Source: Sphingobacterium tabacisoli (lineage in GTDB: Bacteria; Bacteroidota; Bacteroidia; Sphingobacteriales; Sphingobacteriaceae). From it: 64,000 nt of DNA. Positions 25,975-34,094 of the stretch are shown here, one piece after another. Location: the NCBI RefSeq assembly GCF_017908035.1, contig NZ_JAEQMU010000004.1, positions 310,001-374,000 of the forward strand. The letters run 5' to 3'. Within the stretch, counting starts at the first letter, position 1. Each line of letters opens with the position of its first letter. A model generated the notes under the pieces. The model saw only the letters and a list, made by a program, of their open reading frames with translations, was not told the DNA's origin and did no database searches. A program made the position numbers and the translations under genes.

Positions 25975-28900
25975 ATGTACAAGGAATATAAGCAGTTAAA
26001 TTTACCGGAAATCGGCAAAGAAGTATTAAAACGTTGGGAAACAGAAAATATATTTGAAAAAAGTATTTCAAACCGTCCAGCGAGCAAGCCCTACACTTTC
26101 TATGAAGGTCCTCCTTCTGCAAATGGTACCCCTGGTATCCACCATGTGATGGCGCGTGCTATTAAAGATATTTTTTGCCGTTACAAAACCTTAAAGGGAT
26201 TTCAGGTAAAACGTAAGGGAGGCTGGGATACCCACGGTCTACCAATCGAACTCGCTGTCGAAAAATCCTTGGGTATCACCAAAGAAGATATCGGAGTTAA
26301 GATCTCTGTCGAGGCCTATAACGATGCGTGTCGCAAAGAGGTGATGAAATACACCGACCTCTGGAACGACCTTACCGAAAAAATGGGATACTGGGTAGAT
26401 CTAGAGAATCCTTATATCACTTATGAAAATGAGTACATAGAGACCTTATGGTTCTTATTGAAAGACCTATACAAAAAAGGCCTTCTATACAAGGGCTACA
26501 CCATACAACCTTACTCGCCTGCTGCAGGTACAGGGTTGAGCTCCCATGAGCTCAATCAACCAGGTACGTACAAAGATGTCAAGGACACCACCATCGTTGC
26601 GGAGTTTCGCTTAGACAAAAAGCAACTACACCCTATGGTAAATACGTTGGTAGAGACACCTGAAGAAGATGTAGCTTTCATCGCTTGGACGACTACCCCT
26701 TGGACCCTACCAAGCAACACGGCACTTGTAGTTGGCAAAAACATTGACTACGTCAAAATCAAAACGTTCAACCAGTATACTGGCGAGCCTGTTTCTGTTA
26801 TCTTGGCCAAAAACCTAATCAGTAAACACTTCAAAGCTGAAGGCGAAAATGCTTCTTTCCAAGATTATAAAACAGGAGACAAAATCGTCCCTTGGGAAAA
26901 AGCAGCCGAATTCAAAGGAGCAGAGTTAGTGGACCTGAGATATCACCAGTTGCTACCTTACATTACATCCGAAGAGTTGTTAGAAAATGCTTTCCGAGTG
27001 ATTCCAGGTGATTTTGTAACGACCGAAGATGGTACAGGTATCGTGCATGCTGCGCCGACTTACGGTGCGGATGACTTTAGAGTATCCAAAGAAAATGGTA
27101 TCCCTGCTATCTTGGTCAAAGACGAGAATGGCAAAGATGTGCCTACTGTAGACCGTACAGGACGTTTCGTCAAAGAAATCAGCGACTTTGCCGGGCGTTT
27201 TGTAAAAGAAGAATATTACAGTGCTGAAGAACGTGCGGACAAAGATTTCCGCCCAACCGATGTACTCATTGCCATCAAATTAAAAGAAGACAACAAAGCA
27301 TTTGATGTCAAAAAATACGAACACACCTATCCACATTGCTGGCGTACAGACAAACCTGTATTATACTATCCATTGGATAGCTGGTTCATCAAAACCACTG
27401 CTGTAAAAGAACAATTGGTTGCTTTGAACAAAACCATCAACTGGAAACCAGAAGCAACAGGTACAGGACGATTTGGAAACTGGTTAGAAAACCTTGTTGA
27501 CTGGAACTTATCCCGTTCTAGATACTGGGGTACTCCCCTACCTATCTGGCGTTCGGAAGATGAAAACGAAGAAATCTGTATCGGCTCTATGTCCGAGTTG
27601 AAATCCTACCTAGAAGCTTCACTTACATCTGATGTTTTGAGCGATGCCGAAAAGGAAATCAACAGCGAATACTTAGCCAAATTCGGAACAGAGAAACTAG
27701 ACCTTCACCGTCCGTACGTAGACCATGTTGTATTAGTATCCGATGCCGGGCAGAAACTATTCCGCGAGCCAGACCTTATCGACGTATGGTTTGACTCTGG
27801 AGCTATGCCTTATGCACAATGGGGACTAGACTATGACAAGCTTGCAAATGGCGATGCATTACCATTCAAAAATGAATATAACAATGCGTTTCCTGCAGAC
27901 TTCATCGCCGAAGGTGTTGACCAAACCCGCGGATGGTTCTTCACATTACACGCTATCTCGACTATGGTTACGGGTTCTGTAGCCTTCAAAAACGTGGTTT
28001 CAAATGGACTTGTACTGGATAAAAACGGTAACAAAATGTCTAAGCGTCTAGGCAACGGAGTAGACCCATTTGCAACGATAGAAAAGTACAGTGCTGATGC
28101 CACCCGCTGGTATATGATCAGCAATGCAGCCCCTTGGGATAATTTAAAATTCAACGAAGAAGGCTTAGACGAGGTACGTCGTAAATTCTTCGGAACACTA
28201 TATAACACCTATGCGTTCTTTGCGCTTTATGCCAATATCGACAACTTCAGCTACGCTGAACCCGAAATTGCGTTAGCCAACAGACCAGAGATCGATAGAT
28301 GGATATTATCCTTACTGAATACCCTTACCAAGGAAGTTGATGAATGCTATAGCGATTACGAGCCTACAAAAGCAGCACGCGCTATACAGAACTTTGTAGA
28401 CGAACATTTGAGCAACTGGTATGTAAGGTTATGCCGCCGTCGCTTCTGGAAAGGAGATTATACGGAAGACAAAATCTCAGCCTACCAAACATTGTACACC
28501 TGTTTGGACACCATTGCTAAATTGATGTCTCCGATATCTCCATTCTTTGCAGATCAGCTTTATCTTGACTTGAACCAAGCTACAAAAAAACAGACCTTCG
28601 AATCTGTACATCTAGCCGACTTCCCTGTTTACCAAGCTGACCTGGTAGACAAAGAGCTAGAAGAGCGCATGGGTCTAGCACAGGATATTTCGTCATTGAC
28701 ACTATCTCTACGTAAGAAAACGGCAATCAATGTACGTCAGCCTTTGAGCAAAATTTTGATCCCTGTATTGGATGCTGCTTTCCAGACAAAAGTCGAAAAA
28801 GTAAAAGATTTGATTCTATCGGAGACCAACATTAAGAATATCGAATTCATTACAGACACCGCTGGTCTTATCAAGAAAAAGATAAAACCTAACTTCAAGG

Positions 28901-29388
28901 CCCTAGGTGCCAAAGTCGGCAAAGACATGAAGACCGTGAGCGCGGCAATTCAAGCTTTCACACTAGAGCAGATCAGTCAGTTAGAAAAAGCGGGAACCCT
29001 TGAGCTAGAAGGCACACCTTATAGCATCGGCTTAGAAGATGTAGAGATTATCGCAGAAGACGTAGCGGGATGGCAAGTAGCCAATCTAGGCAACCTTACC
29101 GTAGCTTTAGATATACAAATCAGCGACGAGCTAAAACAAGAAGGAATCGCGCGCGAACTGATAAACCGCATACAGAATCTACGCAAAGAAAAAGGATTTG
29201 AGGTAACTGACAGAATACGAGTTCAGTTGACACAAAATAATGAAATTGAACAAGCTGCCAAGAATAATTTATCGTATATTTGCACGGAAATATTAGCTGA
29301 TTCATTGATTTTTGAACAAGAGGTAATAGGAGGAGAAAGCATAGAAATCAATGATAATAAACTTGAGGTATTAATTGAAAAAAATTAA
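25975..29388 (+). CDS. ileS: Isoleucine-tRNA ligase
   Basis: IleS charges tRNA-Ile. From ATG 25975 it has 1137 residues. The HIGH-class motif is GIHH (54-57) in SANGTPGIHHVMAR, and KMSKR lies at about 687-691 in NKMSKRLG. Editing-domain motifs WTTTPWTLPSNTAL (about 235) and the anticodon-binding C-terminal part are present. It is about 200 residues longer than E. coli IleS and has GIHH rather than HIGH, traits of the second, eukaryote-like IleS clade. The frame also opens at a TTG at 25957, less likely as a start. The dksA-like gene follows after 3 bases. Confidence 0.95.
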   Translation: MYKEYKQLNLPEIGKEVLKRWETENIFEKSISNRPASKPYTFYEGPPSANGTPGIHHVMARAIKDIFCRYKTLKGFQVKRKGGWDTHGLPIELAVEKSLGITKEDIGVKISVEAYNDACRKEVMKYTDLWNDLTEKMGYWVDLENPYITYENEYIETLWFLLKDLYKKGLLYKGYTIQPYSPAAGTGLSSHELNQPGTYKDVKDTTIVAEFRLDKKQLHPMVNTLVETPEEDVAFIAWTTTPWTLPSNTALVVGKNIDYVKIKTFNQYTGEPVSVILAKNLISKHFKAEGENASFQDYKTGDKIVPWEKAAEFKGAELVDLRYHQLLPYITSEELLENAFRVIPGDFVTTEDGTGIVHAAPTYGADDFRVSKENGIPAILVKDENGKDVPTVDRTGRFVKEISDFAGRFVKEEYYSAEERADKDFRPTDVLIAIKLKEDNKAFDVKKYEHTYPHCWRTDKPVLYYPLDSWFIKTTAVKEQLVALNKTINWKPEATGTGRFGNWLENLVDWNLSRSRYWGTPLPIWRSEDENEEICIGSMSELKSYLEASLTSDVLSDAEKEINSEYLAKFGTEKLDLHRPYVDHVVLVSDAGQKLFREPDLIDVWFDSGAMPYAQWGLDYDKLANGDALPFKNEYNNAFPADFIAEGVDQTRGWFFTLHAISTMVTGSVAFKNVVSNGLVLDKNGNKMSKRLGNGVDPFATIEKYSADATRWYMISNAAPWDNLKFNEEGLDEVRRKFFGTLYNTYAFFALYANIDNFSYAEPEIALANRPEIDRWILSLLNTLTKEVDECYSDYEPTKAARAIQNFVDEHLSNWYVRLCRRRFWKGDYTEDKISAYQTLYTCLDTIAKLMSPISPFFADQLYLDLNQATKKQTFESVHLADFPVYQADLVDKELEERMGLAQDISSLTLSLRKKTAINVRQPLSKILIPVLDAAFQTKVEKVKDLILSETNIKNIEFITDTAGLIKKKIKPNFKALGAKVGKDMKTVSAAIQAFTLEQISQLEKAGTLELEGTPYSIGLEDVEIIAEDVAGWQVANLGNLTVALDIQISDELKQEGIARELINRIQNLRKEKGFEVTDRIRVQLTQNNEIEQAAKNNLSYICTEILADSLIFEQEVIGGESIEINDNKLEVLIEKN

Positions 29389-29391
29389 ACT

Positions 29392-29778
29392 ATGGGAGAA
29401 AACACAGAAAAAACCCGCTATAGTGACGCTGAATTATTAGAATTCAAAGCCATTATAATGGACAAGTTAAGAATTGCGAAGGAAGAGCTCCTAGCCTTAA
29501 CAAAGACTTTGAGTGGAGGAAATGCCAACGGAACGGATGACACAGCTGGTACCTACAAGACACTAGAAGATGGTTCTGCAACATTGGAAAAAGAACAGAC
29601 AAACCAATTGGCAGCACGTCAAAAGAAGTTTATTGATAACTTAGAAGCAGCTTTGGTCCGCATCGAAAACAAAACGTATGGAGTCTGCCGGGAGACTGGT
29701 AAATTGATTCAAAAGGAGCGCCTTAAAGCAGTTCCACATACTACATTGAGCATCGAAGCCAAGAACAAACAATACTAA
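29392..29778 (+). CDS. DksA/TraR-like protein with a degenerate zinc finger
   Basis: A 128-residue protein: coiled-coil region about 12-40 and 60-92 (two antiparallel helices, as in DksA) and a C-terminal zinc-finger-like fold. Of the four Cys expected in DksA, only Cys99 in YGVCRETGKLI remains; PHTTLSIEAK replaces the second CxxC. In DksA the protein enters the RNA polymerase secondary channel and works with ppGpp. The loss of zinc ligands resembles cysteine-poor DksA homologues that still fold. It sits between ileS and lspA, 3 bases after ileS. Confidence 0.88.
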   Translation: MGENTEKTRYSDAELLEFKAIIMDKLRIAKEELLALTKTLSGGNANGTDDTAGTYKTLEDGSATLEKEQTNQLAARQKKFIDNLEAALVRIENKTYGVCRETGKLIQKERLKAVPHTTLSIEAKNKQY

Positions 29779-29787
29779 ACAAAATAC

Positions 29788-29823
29788 AAATAGCCTTTGC
29801 CACTTCTTGCGCAAAGGCTATTT
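29788..29823 (+). terminator. Hairpin between the dksA-like gene and lspA
   Basis: AAATAGCCTTTGC (29788-29800) pairs with GCAAAGGCTATTT (29811-29823). An in-frame TTG at 29797 that would extend lspA lies in this hairpin, so the start at 29836 is preferred. Confidence 0.8.
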
Positions 29824-29835
29824 TATGAATTCACT

Positions 29836-30486
29836 ATGAAAGGCTATACAAGACCTATTACGCTAATTATCATCGTTTTATTAATAGACCAAATCTCCAA
29901 GTTTTGGATTAAGCTGAATATGACTATTGGTCAAGATTTCAAAATTCTTGGCGATAAGTTTTTGATTCACTTTATCGAAAACCCAGGAATGGCCTACGGC
30001 ATGGAATTTGGCGGAGAATATGGCAAATTATTCTTAAGTGTATTTCGAATAATTGCGGTATCAGGAATTGGCTATGGACTTTATTATATGGTCAAGAACA
30101 AATATAACCGAGGCTTTATATTGAACGTAGCCCTCATCTTTGCGGGCGCACTGGGCAATATCATCGACTCGGCATTCTATGGCTTAATATTTAGTGAAAG
30201 TACATTTTATGAAAAAGCAGTTCTTTTTCCTGAAGGAGGGGGCTATGCCTCTTTTCTACATGGAAAAGTAGTTGACATGCTTTATTTCCCTTTAATCGAA
30301 GGAAACTTTCCCGATTGGCTACCAATATGGGGAGGTGAACACTTCTTATTCTTCCGGCCTGTATTCAATATCGCGGATTCGGCTATCTCCGTTGGTGTAT
30401 TCTTAATCTTAATCTTCCAGAAACGCTATTTCAAAGAAGAGCACAAAGAAGAAGACAGCGTACACAGCGAAATACTAGAAGATTAA
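29836..30486 (+). CDS. lspA: Lipoprotein signal peptidase (signal peptidase II)
   Basis: LspA cleaves the signal peptide of diacylated prolipoproteins in the inner membrane. From ATG 29836 it has 216 residues and four membrane spans. The two catalytic aspartates are in GKVVDMLYFP and FNIADSAISVG, and LLIDQISKFWI near the N-terminus is the first conserved motif. It is about 50 residues longer than E. coli LspA, mainly through a segment around residues 115-150 between spans, plus a Glu/Lys/Asp-rich tail. The many lipoproteins in this window depend on it. Confidence 0.94.
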   Translation: MKGYTRPITLIIIVLLIDQISKFWIKLNMTIGQDFKILGDKFLIHFIENPGMAYGMEFGGEYGKLFLSVFRIIAVSGIGYGLYYMVKNKYNRGFILNVALIFAGALGNIIDSAFYGLIFSESTFYEKAVLFPEGGGYASFLHGKVVDMLYFPLIEGNFPDWLPIWGGEHFLFFRPVFNIADSAISVGVFLILIFQKRYFKEEHKEEDSVHSEILED

Positions 30487-30494
30487 AAAATATG

Positions 30495-30521
30495 ATAAGA
30501 GCGGAATATTTCCGCTCTTAT
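30495..30521 (+). terminator. Terminator after lspA
   Basis: ATAAGAGCGGAA (30495-30506) pairs perfectly with 30510-30521 around a 3-nt loop. An in-frame ATG for the next gene at 30492 falls here, so that gene's start is placed at 30570. Confidence 0.85.
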
Positions 30522-30569
30522 TCATTATATACTATTTTTGTAATCAATAACACCTTCATCCACATGTAT

Positions 30570-31511
30570 ATGAAACGACTCAAAATCCTTTTCCTATCAA
30601 TATTCAGTCTATCCATTTTTCTCTCTACTGCTCAAGAAATCAACATAGACAACTTAAAAAAACACATCTATTACCTTTCTTCAGATAAAATGAAAGGCAG
30701 GGCAACAGGTAGCAAAGAACTCAAGAAATCAGCCAACTACATCGAAAAAGAATTCAAAAAATATAAACTATCCCCAAAAGGAAATAAAGGCTATCGCCAA
30801 TCTTTCACGGCCAAAGTCAGCCGCGTTATTGTCCCTGACAGCTTACGCCGAGCAGAAAACATCATTGGTTTTTTAGACAATGGCGCTCCCTACACTGTTG
30901 TGATCGGTGCGCACTATGACCATTTGGGACTAGGTGACTTCGGCGGATCAAAAGACCCTGACAATATCGGCAAGATACACAATGGTGCCGATGACAATGC
31001 TTCTGGTGTAGCCGGCTTACTTGAGCTTGCCAGACATTATTCTAGTAATGGCATCAAAGAACAGTTCAACATCCTCTTTATTGCATTCAGCGCTGAAGAG
31101 CTTGGGTTACTAGGTTCAAAACACTGGACTGAGAATCCCACAGTCCCACTATCCGAGATACACTGGATGCTTAATATGGATATGATTGGCCGCTACAATC
31201 CAGCCAATGGGTTAGCCGTTATCGGTTACGGTACTAGTCCACAGTTTCCCGCAATCTTTGAAGGTATACAAAGTGATATCAAATTCAATCTAAGCAAAGA
31301 TGGCAATGGTGGTTCCGACCAAACCTCTTTCTATAAAAAGAACATCCCTGTCCTATTTTTCCATACCGGTGGACATGAAGATTACCATAAAACAGGAGAT
31401 GATGCCGAAAAAATTGACTATACGGTTTTAAAGAGCATTCTTCAATTAGAAGTAAAGGTCATTGACAAGTCAATGCAACAACAAAAAATGGATTTTACCT
31501 GGACAAATTAA
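30570..31511 (+). CDS. M28 family zinc peptidase, secreted
   Basis: A 313-residue peptidase with a cleavable signal peptide (MKRLKILFLSIFSLSIFLSTAQE). Zinc-site motifs: GAHYDHLG, GADDNASG, SAEELGLLGSK, MNMDMIGR-like LNMDMIGRY, and GHEDYHKTGDD. It is shorter than the M28 lipoprotein at 5605 and lacks the PA insertion and lipobox, so the two act in different places or on different substrates. ATG 30564, two codons earlier, is also possible. The SDR gene begins 4 bases after its stop. Confidence 0.88.
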   Translation: MKRLKILFLSIFSLSIFLSTAQEINIDNLKKHIYYLSSDKMKGRATGSKELKKSANYIEKEFKKYKLSPKGNKGYRQSFTAKVSRVIVPDSLRRAENIIGFLDNGAPYTVVIGAHYDHLGLGDFGGSKDPDNIGKIHNGADDNASGVAGLLELARHYSSNGIKEQFNILFIAFSAEELGLLGSKHWTENPTVPLSEIHWMLNMDMIGRYNPANGLAVIGYGTSPQFPAIFEGIQSDIKFNLSKDGNGGSDQTSFYKKNIPVLFFHTGGHEDYHKTGDDAEKIDYTVLKSILQLEVKVIDKSMQQQKMDFTWTN

Positions 31512-31515
31512 CCGT

Positions 31516-32427
31516 ATGCGTATATTTATTACCGGTTCCAATGGCTTCGTTGCTCAAAAGTTCTGCGAGCTTTGGCAACATGCCCAAATAGAGAGCGAAC
31601 TCTTAGGCGTATCTAAGACAGCCAATAGAAATAAAGACCTTCCCTCCTCTTCTTTTAGGCAATGTGACCTAATAGATCTAGAAGCTCTTAACAACTTACT
31701 TGTAACATTTCGCCCTACCCATATTTTACACACCGCAGCGCTGAGCAGTGTCGAGTCTTGTGTAGACAATCCGGATATGGCACAAAAAATCAATGTAGAC
31801 CTAACCACATTTTTAGGAGAATACGCTTTCTCCCAAAATGTGCATTTGACATTCTTATCTACAGATTTCGTATTCGATGGGCTACAAGGCCCCTATAAAG
31901 AGGAAGACCGCACCGCTCCAGTCAATGCTTACGGACAGAGCAAAGTAAGAGCAGAACAGTCTCTCCTGCCATTGGATGGCAAAATAGCCATACTAAGAAC
32001 TATCCTGGTATACGGTTGTATCGCTGACTCTACGCGTGGCAACCTCGTATTATGGGCAAAAAAACAACTGGAAGAAGGCAATTCTATCCGTGTCGTTCGC
32101 GACCAATGGCGTATGCCCACTTGGGTCGATGACCTTGCTCAAGCCTGCCTTTTAGCGATGAAGAAAGAAGCACAAGGCCTATTTCATATATCTGGTTCAG
32201 AGCTATATAGTATAGAAGAAGTAGTACACAAAGTCGCTGACTATTGGCACCTCGACAAATCCTTGATTAGCTCCATCACAGCCAAGGATATTGGACAGGA
32301 TCAAAACCGTCCAGCTAGAACAGGCTTTGTTCTTGACAAAGCACAGACTGTTTTAGGCTTTACACCTACTCCTTTTGTAGTATCTTTGCAAAAAATTGAC
32401 GAACAACTAAAACAACATAACAGATAG
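31516..32427 (+). CDS. RmlD-like extended SDR (dTDP-4-dehydrorhamnose reductase family)
   Basis: A 303-residue NAD(P)-dependent sugar-nucleotide reductase-like protein. The N-terminal RIFITGSNGFV is the Rossmann glycine motif, LHTAALSSVESCVDNP and STDFVFDGLQGPY are RmlD-like, and YGQSKVRAE provides the catalytic Tyr-Lys. No rhamnose or O-antigen genes adjoin, so its true substrate is open. It starts 4 bases after the M28 gene and the next gene starts immediately after its TAG, so M28, SDR and thioesterase form one operon. The longer frame from 31462 overlaps the M28 gene. Confidence 0.85.
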   Translation: MRIFITGSNGFVAQKFCELWQHAQIESELLGVSKTANRNKDLPSSSFRQCDLIDLEALNNLLVTFRPTHILHTAALSSVESCVDNPDMAQKINVDLTTFLGEYAFSQNVHLTFLSTDFVFDGLQGPYKEEDRTAPVNAYGQSKVRAEQSLLPLDGKIAILRTILVYGCIADSTRGNLVLWAKKQLEEGNSIRVVRDQWRMPTWVDDLAQACLLAMKKEAQGLFHISGSELYSIEEVVHKVADYWHLDKSLISSITAKDIGQDQNRPARTGFVLDKAQTVLGFTPTPFVVSLQKIDEQLKQHNR

Positions 32428-32952
32428 ATGGAAGGGAAAAAAGCAAAAGATTCGTACACCGAAATGAACGAATTGGTTTTACCAAACGACACCAATACCT
32501 TTGGTAATCTAATGGGGGGCAGACTATTATACTGGATGGATATTTGTTCTGCTATGGCAGCCCAAAAGCACTCCAATAGTCCTGTAGTAACTGTATCTGT
32601 AGATAATGTTTCGTTCAAAAGGTCGATTAAATTGGGCGAGGTAGTTACTATTCAGGCCAAAGTTTCACGCGCTTTCAACTCTTCTATGGAAGTCCGGATG
32701 GAGATATTTGCACACAATCTTCCCGAAGGGACAAAAGTTAAGAGCAATGAAGCTTATTATACTTTTGTAGCAGTTGATGAAAATACCAAACCCAAAAGAG
32801 TTGCGGACCTTATCCCAGAAACGGAAGAAGAAATCCACTTGTACGACGAAGCATTACAACGTCGGGAATTACGTTTGATTCTTGCTGGAAAAATGGAAAT
32901 GAAAGATTCCAAAAGCTTAAAGAAGCTTATAAACCATGCAAAAAGTCATTAA
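32428..32952 (+). CDS. Hotdog-fold acyl-CoA thioesterase
   Basis: A 174-residue YciA/BFIT-like thioesterase. The catalytic region is NTFGNLMGGRLLYWMDICSA (the family's N..G..G.....D pattern), followed by VDNVSFKRSIKLGEVVTIQA and the second conserved segment SNEAYYTFVAVDE. Such enzymes hydrolyse acyl-CoA to acid and CoA. Its ATG follows the preceding TAG with no gap, a sign of translational coupling. Chain-length preference is not visible. Confidence 0.9.
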   Translation: MEGKKAKDSYTEMNELVLPNDTNTFGNLMGGRLLYWMDICSAMAAQKHSNSPVVTVSVDNVSFKRSIKLGEVVTIQAKVSRAFNSSMEVRMEIFAHNLPEGTKVKSNEAYYTFVAVDENTKPKRVADLIPETEEEIHLYDEALQRRELRLILAGKMEMKDSKSLKKLINHAKSH

Positions 32953-32993
32953 AGAGAAAAGGTTCAGTTTGATAAACTGAACCTTTTCTCTTT
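32951..32993. terminator. Bidirectional terminator, 20-bp perfect stem
   Basis: Positions 32951-32970 and 32974-32993 are perfectly complementary around a 3-nt loop, between the thioesterase and the convergent EVE gene. It overlaps the last bases of the thioesterase stop codon. Confidence 0.9.
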
Positions 32994-33003
32994 ATGAATA
33001 GAG

Positions 33004-33411
33004 TTACCCATTCCCCAACTCTAGGATACGGTCAAATTCTTCTTGCTTGAGTGGCATCACCGACAGACGCCCTTGTTTTACCAGCGCAATATTTTGCAGA
33101 AACTCATCGGCTTTTACCATTTCCAGTGTAACCGGCTTTTTTAAAGTCTCTACCGGAGCAAGGTCTACCACTACCCATTTAGGGTCTTCCGTAGTAGGAT
33201 CCTGATAATATTCATTGACGACCTTAGCTACGCCAACCACTTCTTTACCTTCATTACTGTGATAGAAAAGGACCAAATCTCCGACCTTCATGGCCTTCAT
33301 GTTATTCCGGGCTTGGTAATTACGTACGCCATCCCAGAATGTCTGTCCATCTTTATTAAACTGCTCCCAGCTATATTTAAAGGGTTCTGATTTTACTAAG
33401 AAATAATTCAT
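33004..33411 (-). CDS. EVE domain protein
   Basis: A 135-residue protein from ATG 33411 (MNYFLVKSEPFKYSW), the start of EVE/thymocyte nuclear protein 1-like domains. Motifs FWDGVRNYQARNNMK, VGDLVLFYHSN, and the tail VKQGRLSVMPLKQEEF are family typical. EVE domains bind modified bases in DNA or RNA and are often linked to restriction or RNA-modification genes; here none adjoins. It starts 1 base after the gldC stop, so the two are co-transcribed. The longer frame (33477) runs into gldC. Confidence 0.9.
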   Translation of the reverse strand: MNYFLVKSEPFKYSWEQFNKDGQTFWDGVRNYQARNNMKAMKVGDLVLFYHSNEGKEVVGVAKVVNEYYQDPTTEDPKWVVVDLAPVETLKKPVTLEMVKADEFLQNIALVKQGRLSVMPLKQEEFDRILELGNG

Positions 33412-33412
33412 A

Positions 33413-33763
33413 TTAGCCCTCTCCTTCCAAAACTTCCATCTTATCGGCAAAGTGTGCACAATAATCACGAAGGTCACCGATTACTTTTTCTGCCATTGGA
33501 TCGCCACCAGATGCTCTTAAAAAAGAATCACCCATCGTTTGCATCGTTTCATAAAAAAAGCGCTTCATCTCATCATACGGCATATCTTTCGTCCATAAGT
33601 CAATGCGTAGAGAGTTTTTATACTGTGCATCCCACAATGATAAAAACATTGCTTTAGCGGGCAACGTATCTGAAGTCTCTCCATCCGTAGAAGACCATTG
33701 AATTACTTCTGGAACATTATTTTCGTCTAACTCGACGTTCAATTTTATTTCTGCTTTTTTCAT
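33413..33763 (-). CDS. gldC: Gliding motility protein GldC
   Basis: A 116-residue acidic protein starting KKAEIKLNVELDENNVPEVI, with WSSTDGETSDTLPAKAMFLSLWD and NSLRIDLWTKDMPYDEMKRFF, the GldC pattern. GldC is named from gliding mutants in Flavobacterium, but it is widespread in Bacteroidota that do not glide, so a general cellular role is likely and molecular function is unknown. gldB is not beside it here. It heads a two-gene unit with the EVE gene. Confidence 0.88.
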   Translation of the reverse strand: MKKAEIKLNVELDENNVPEVIQWSSTDGETSDTLPAKAMFLSLWDAQYKNSLRIDLWTKDMPYDEMKRFFYETMQTMGDSFLRASGGDPMAEKVIGDLRDYCAHFADKMEVLEGEG

Positions 33764-33851
33764 TCTATTATTTAATTTTTAATACCCGCAGAGAATCCTC
33801 ATAAATAGTATCTCTACTGATTATCGATATTATAAAAACCTTTCGGTCTCC

Positions 33852-34091
33852 TTATTGCATTTTCAATATAACCATCAATATACCTACAAGCAGTATAAAA
33901 CCAATCTGTAGAAACCAAATTCGCTTTAAATCTTTAAAGAACAAGCGAAAGCCCAAATCTATCAACGCCAAGAATATAGTTAACAACAGCAACCAGCCCC
34001 AAGACATGATCTTTTCCTCTCCACTCCCCCATTCAGAGACCACCCATACCAAGATACAGGCCAAAGTAATATTTAGGGGTGTCAGCTTCAC
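33852..34091 (-). CDS. Small membrane protein, unknown
   Basis: 79 residues with three hydrophobic stretches (about 7-22, 30-48 and 56-77) separated by short charged loops (GSGEEK; FFKDLKR). No family recognised. It begins 3 bases after the stop of the DEAD-box helicase gene, so it is probably expressed with it. Absence of a signal motif suggests an inner membrane protein. Confidence 0.7.
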   Translation of the reverse strand: MKLTPLNITLACILVWVVSEWGSGEEKIMSWGWLLLLTIFLALIDLGFRLFFKDLKRIWFLQIGFILLVGILMVILKMQ

Positions 34092-34094
34092 AGA

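Noticed and set aside
29797..29835. Upstream TTG start for lspA
   Set aside because: It falls inside the hairpin after the dksA-like gene.
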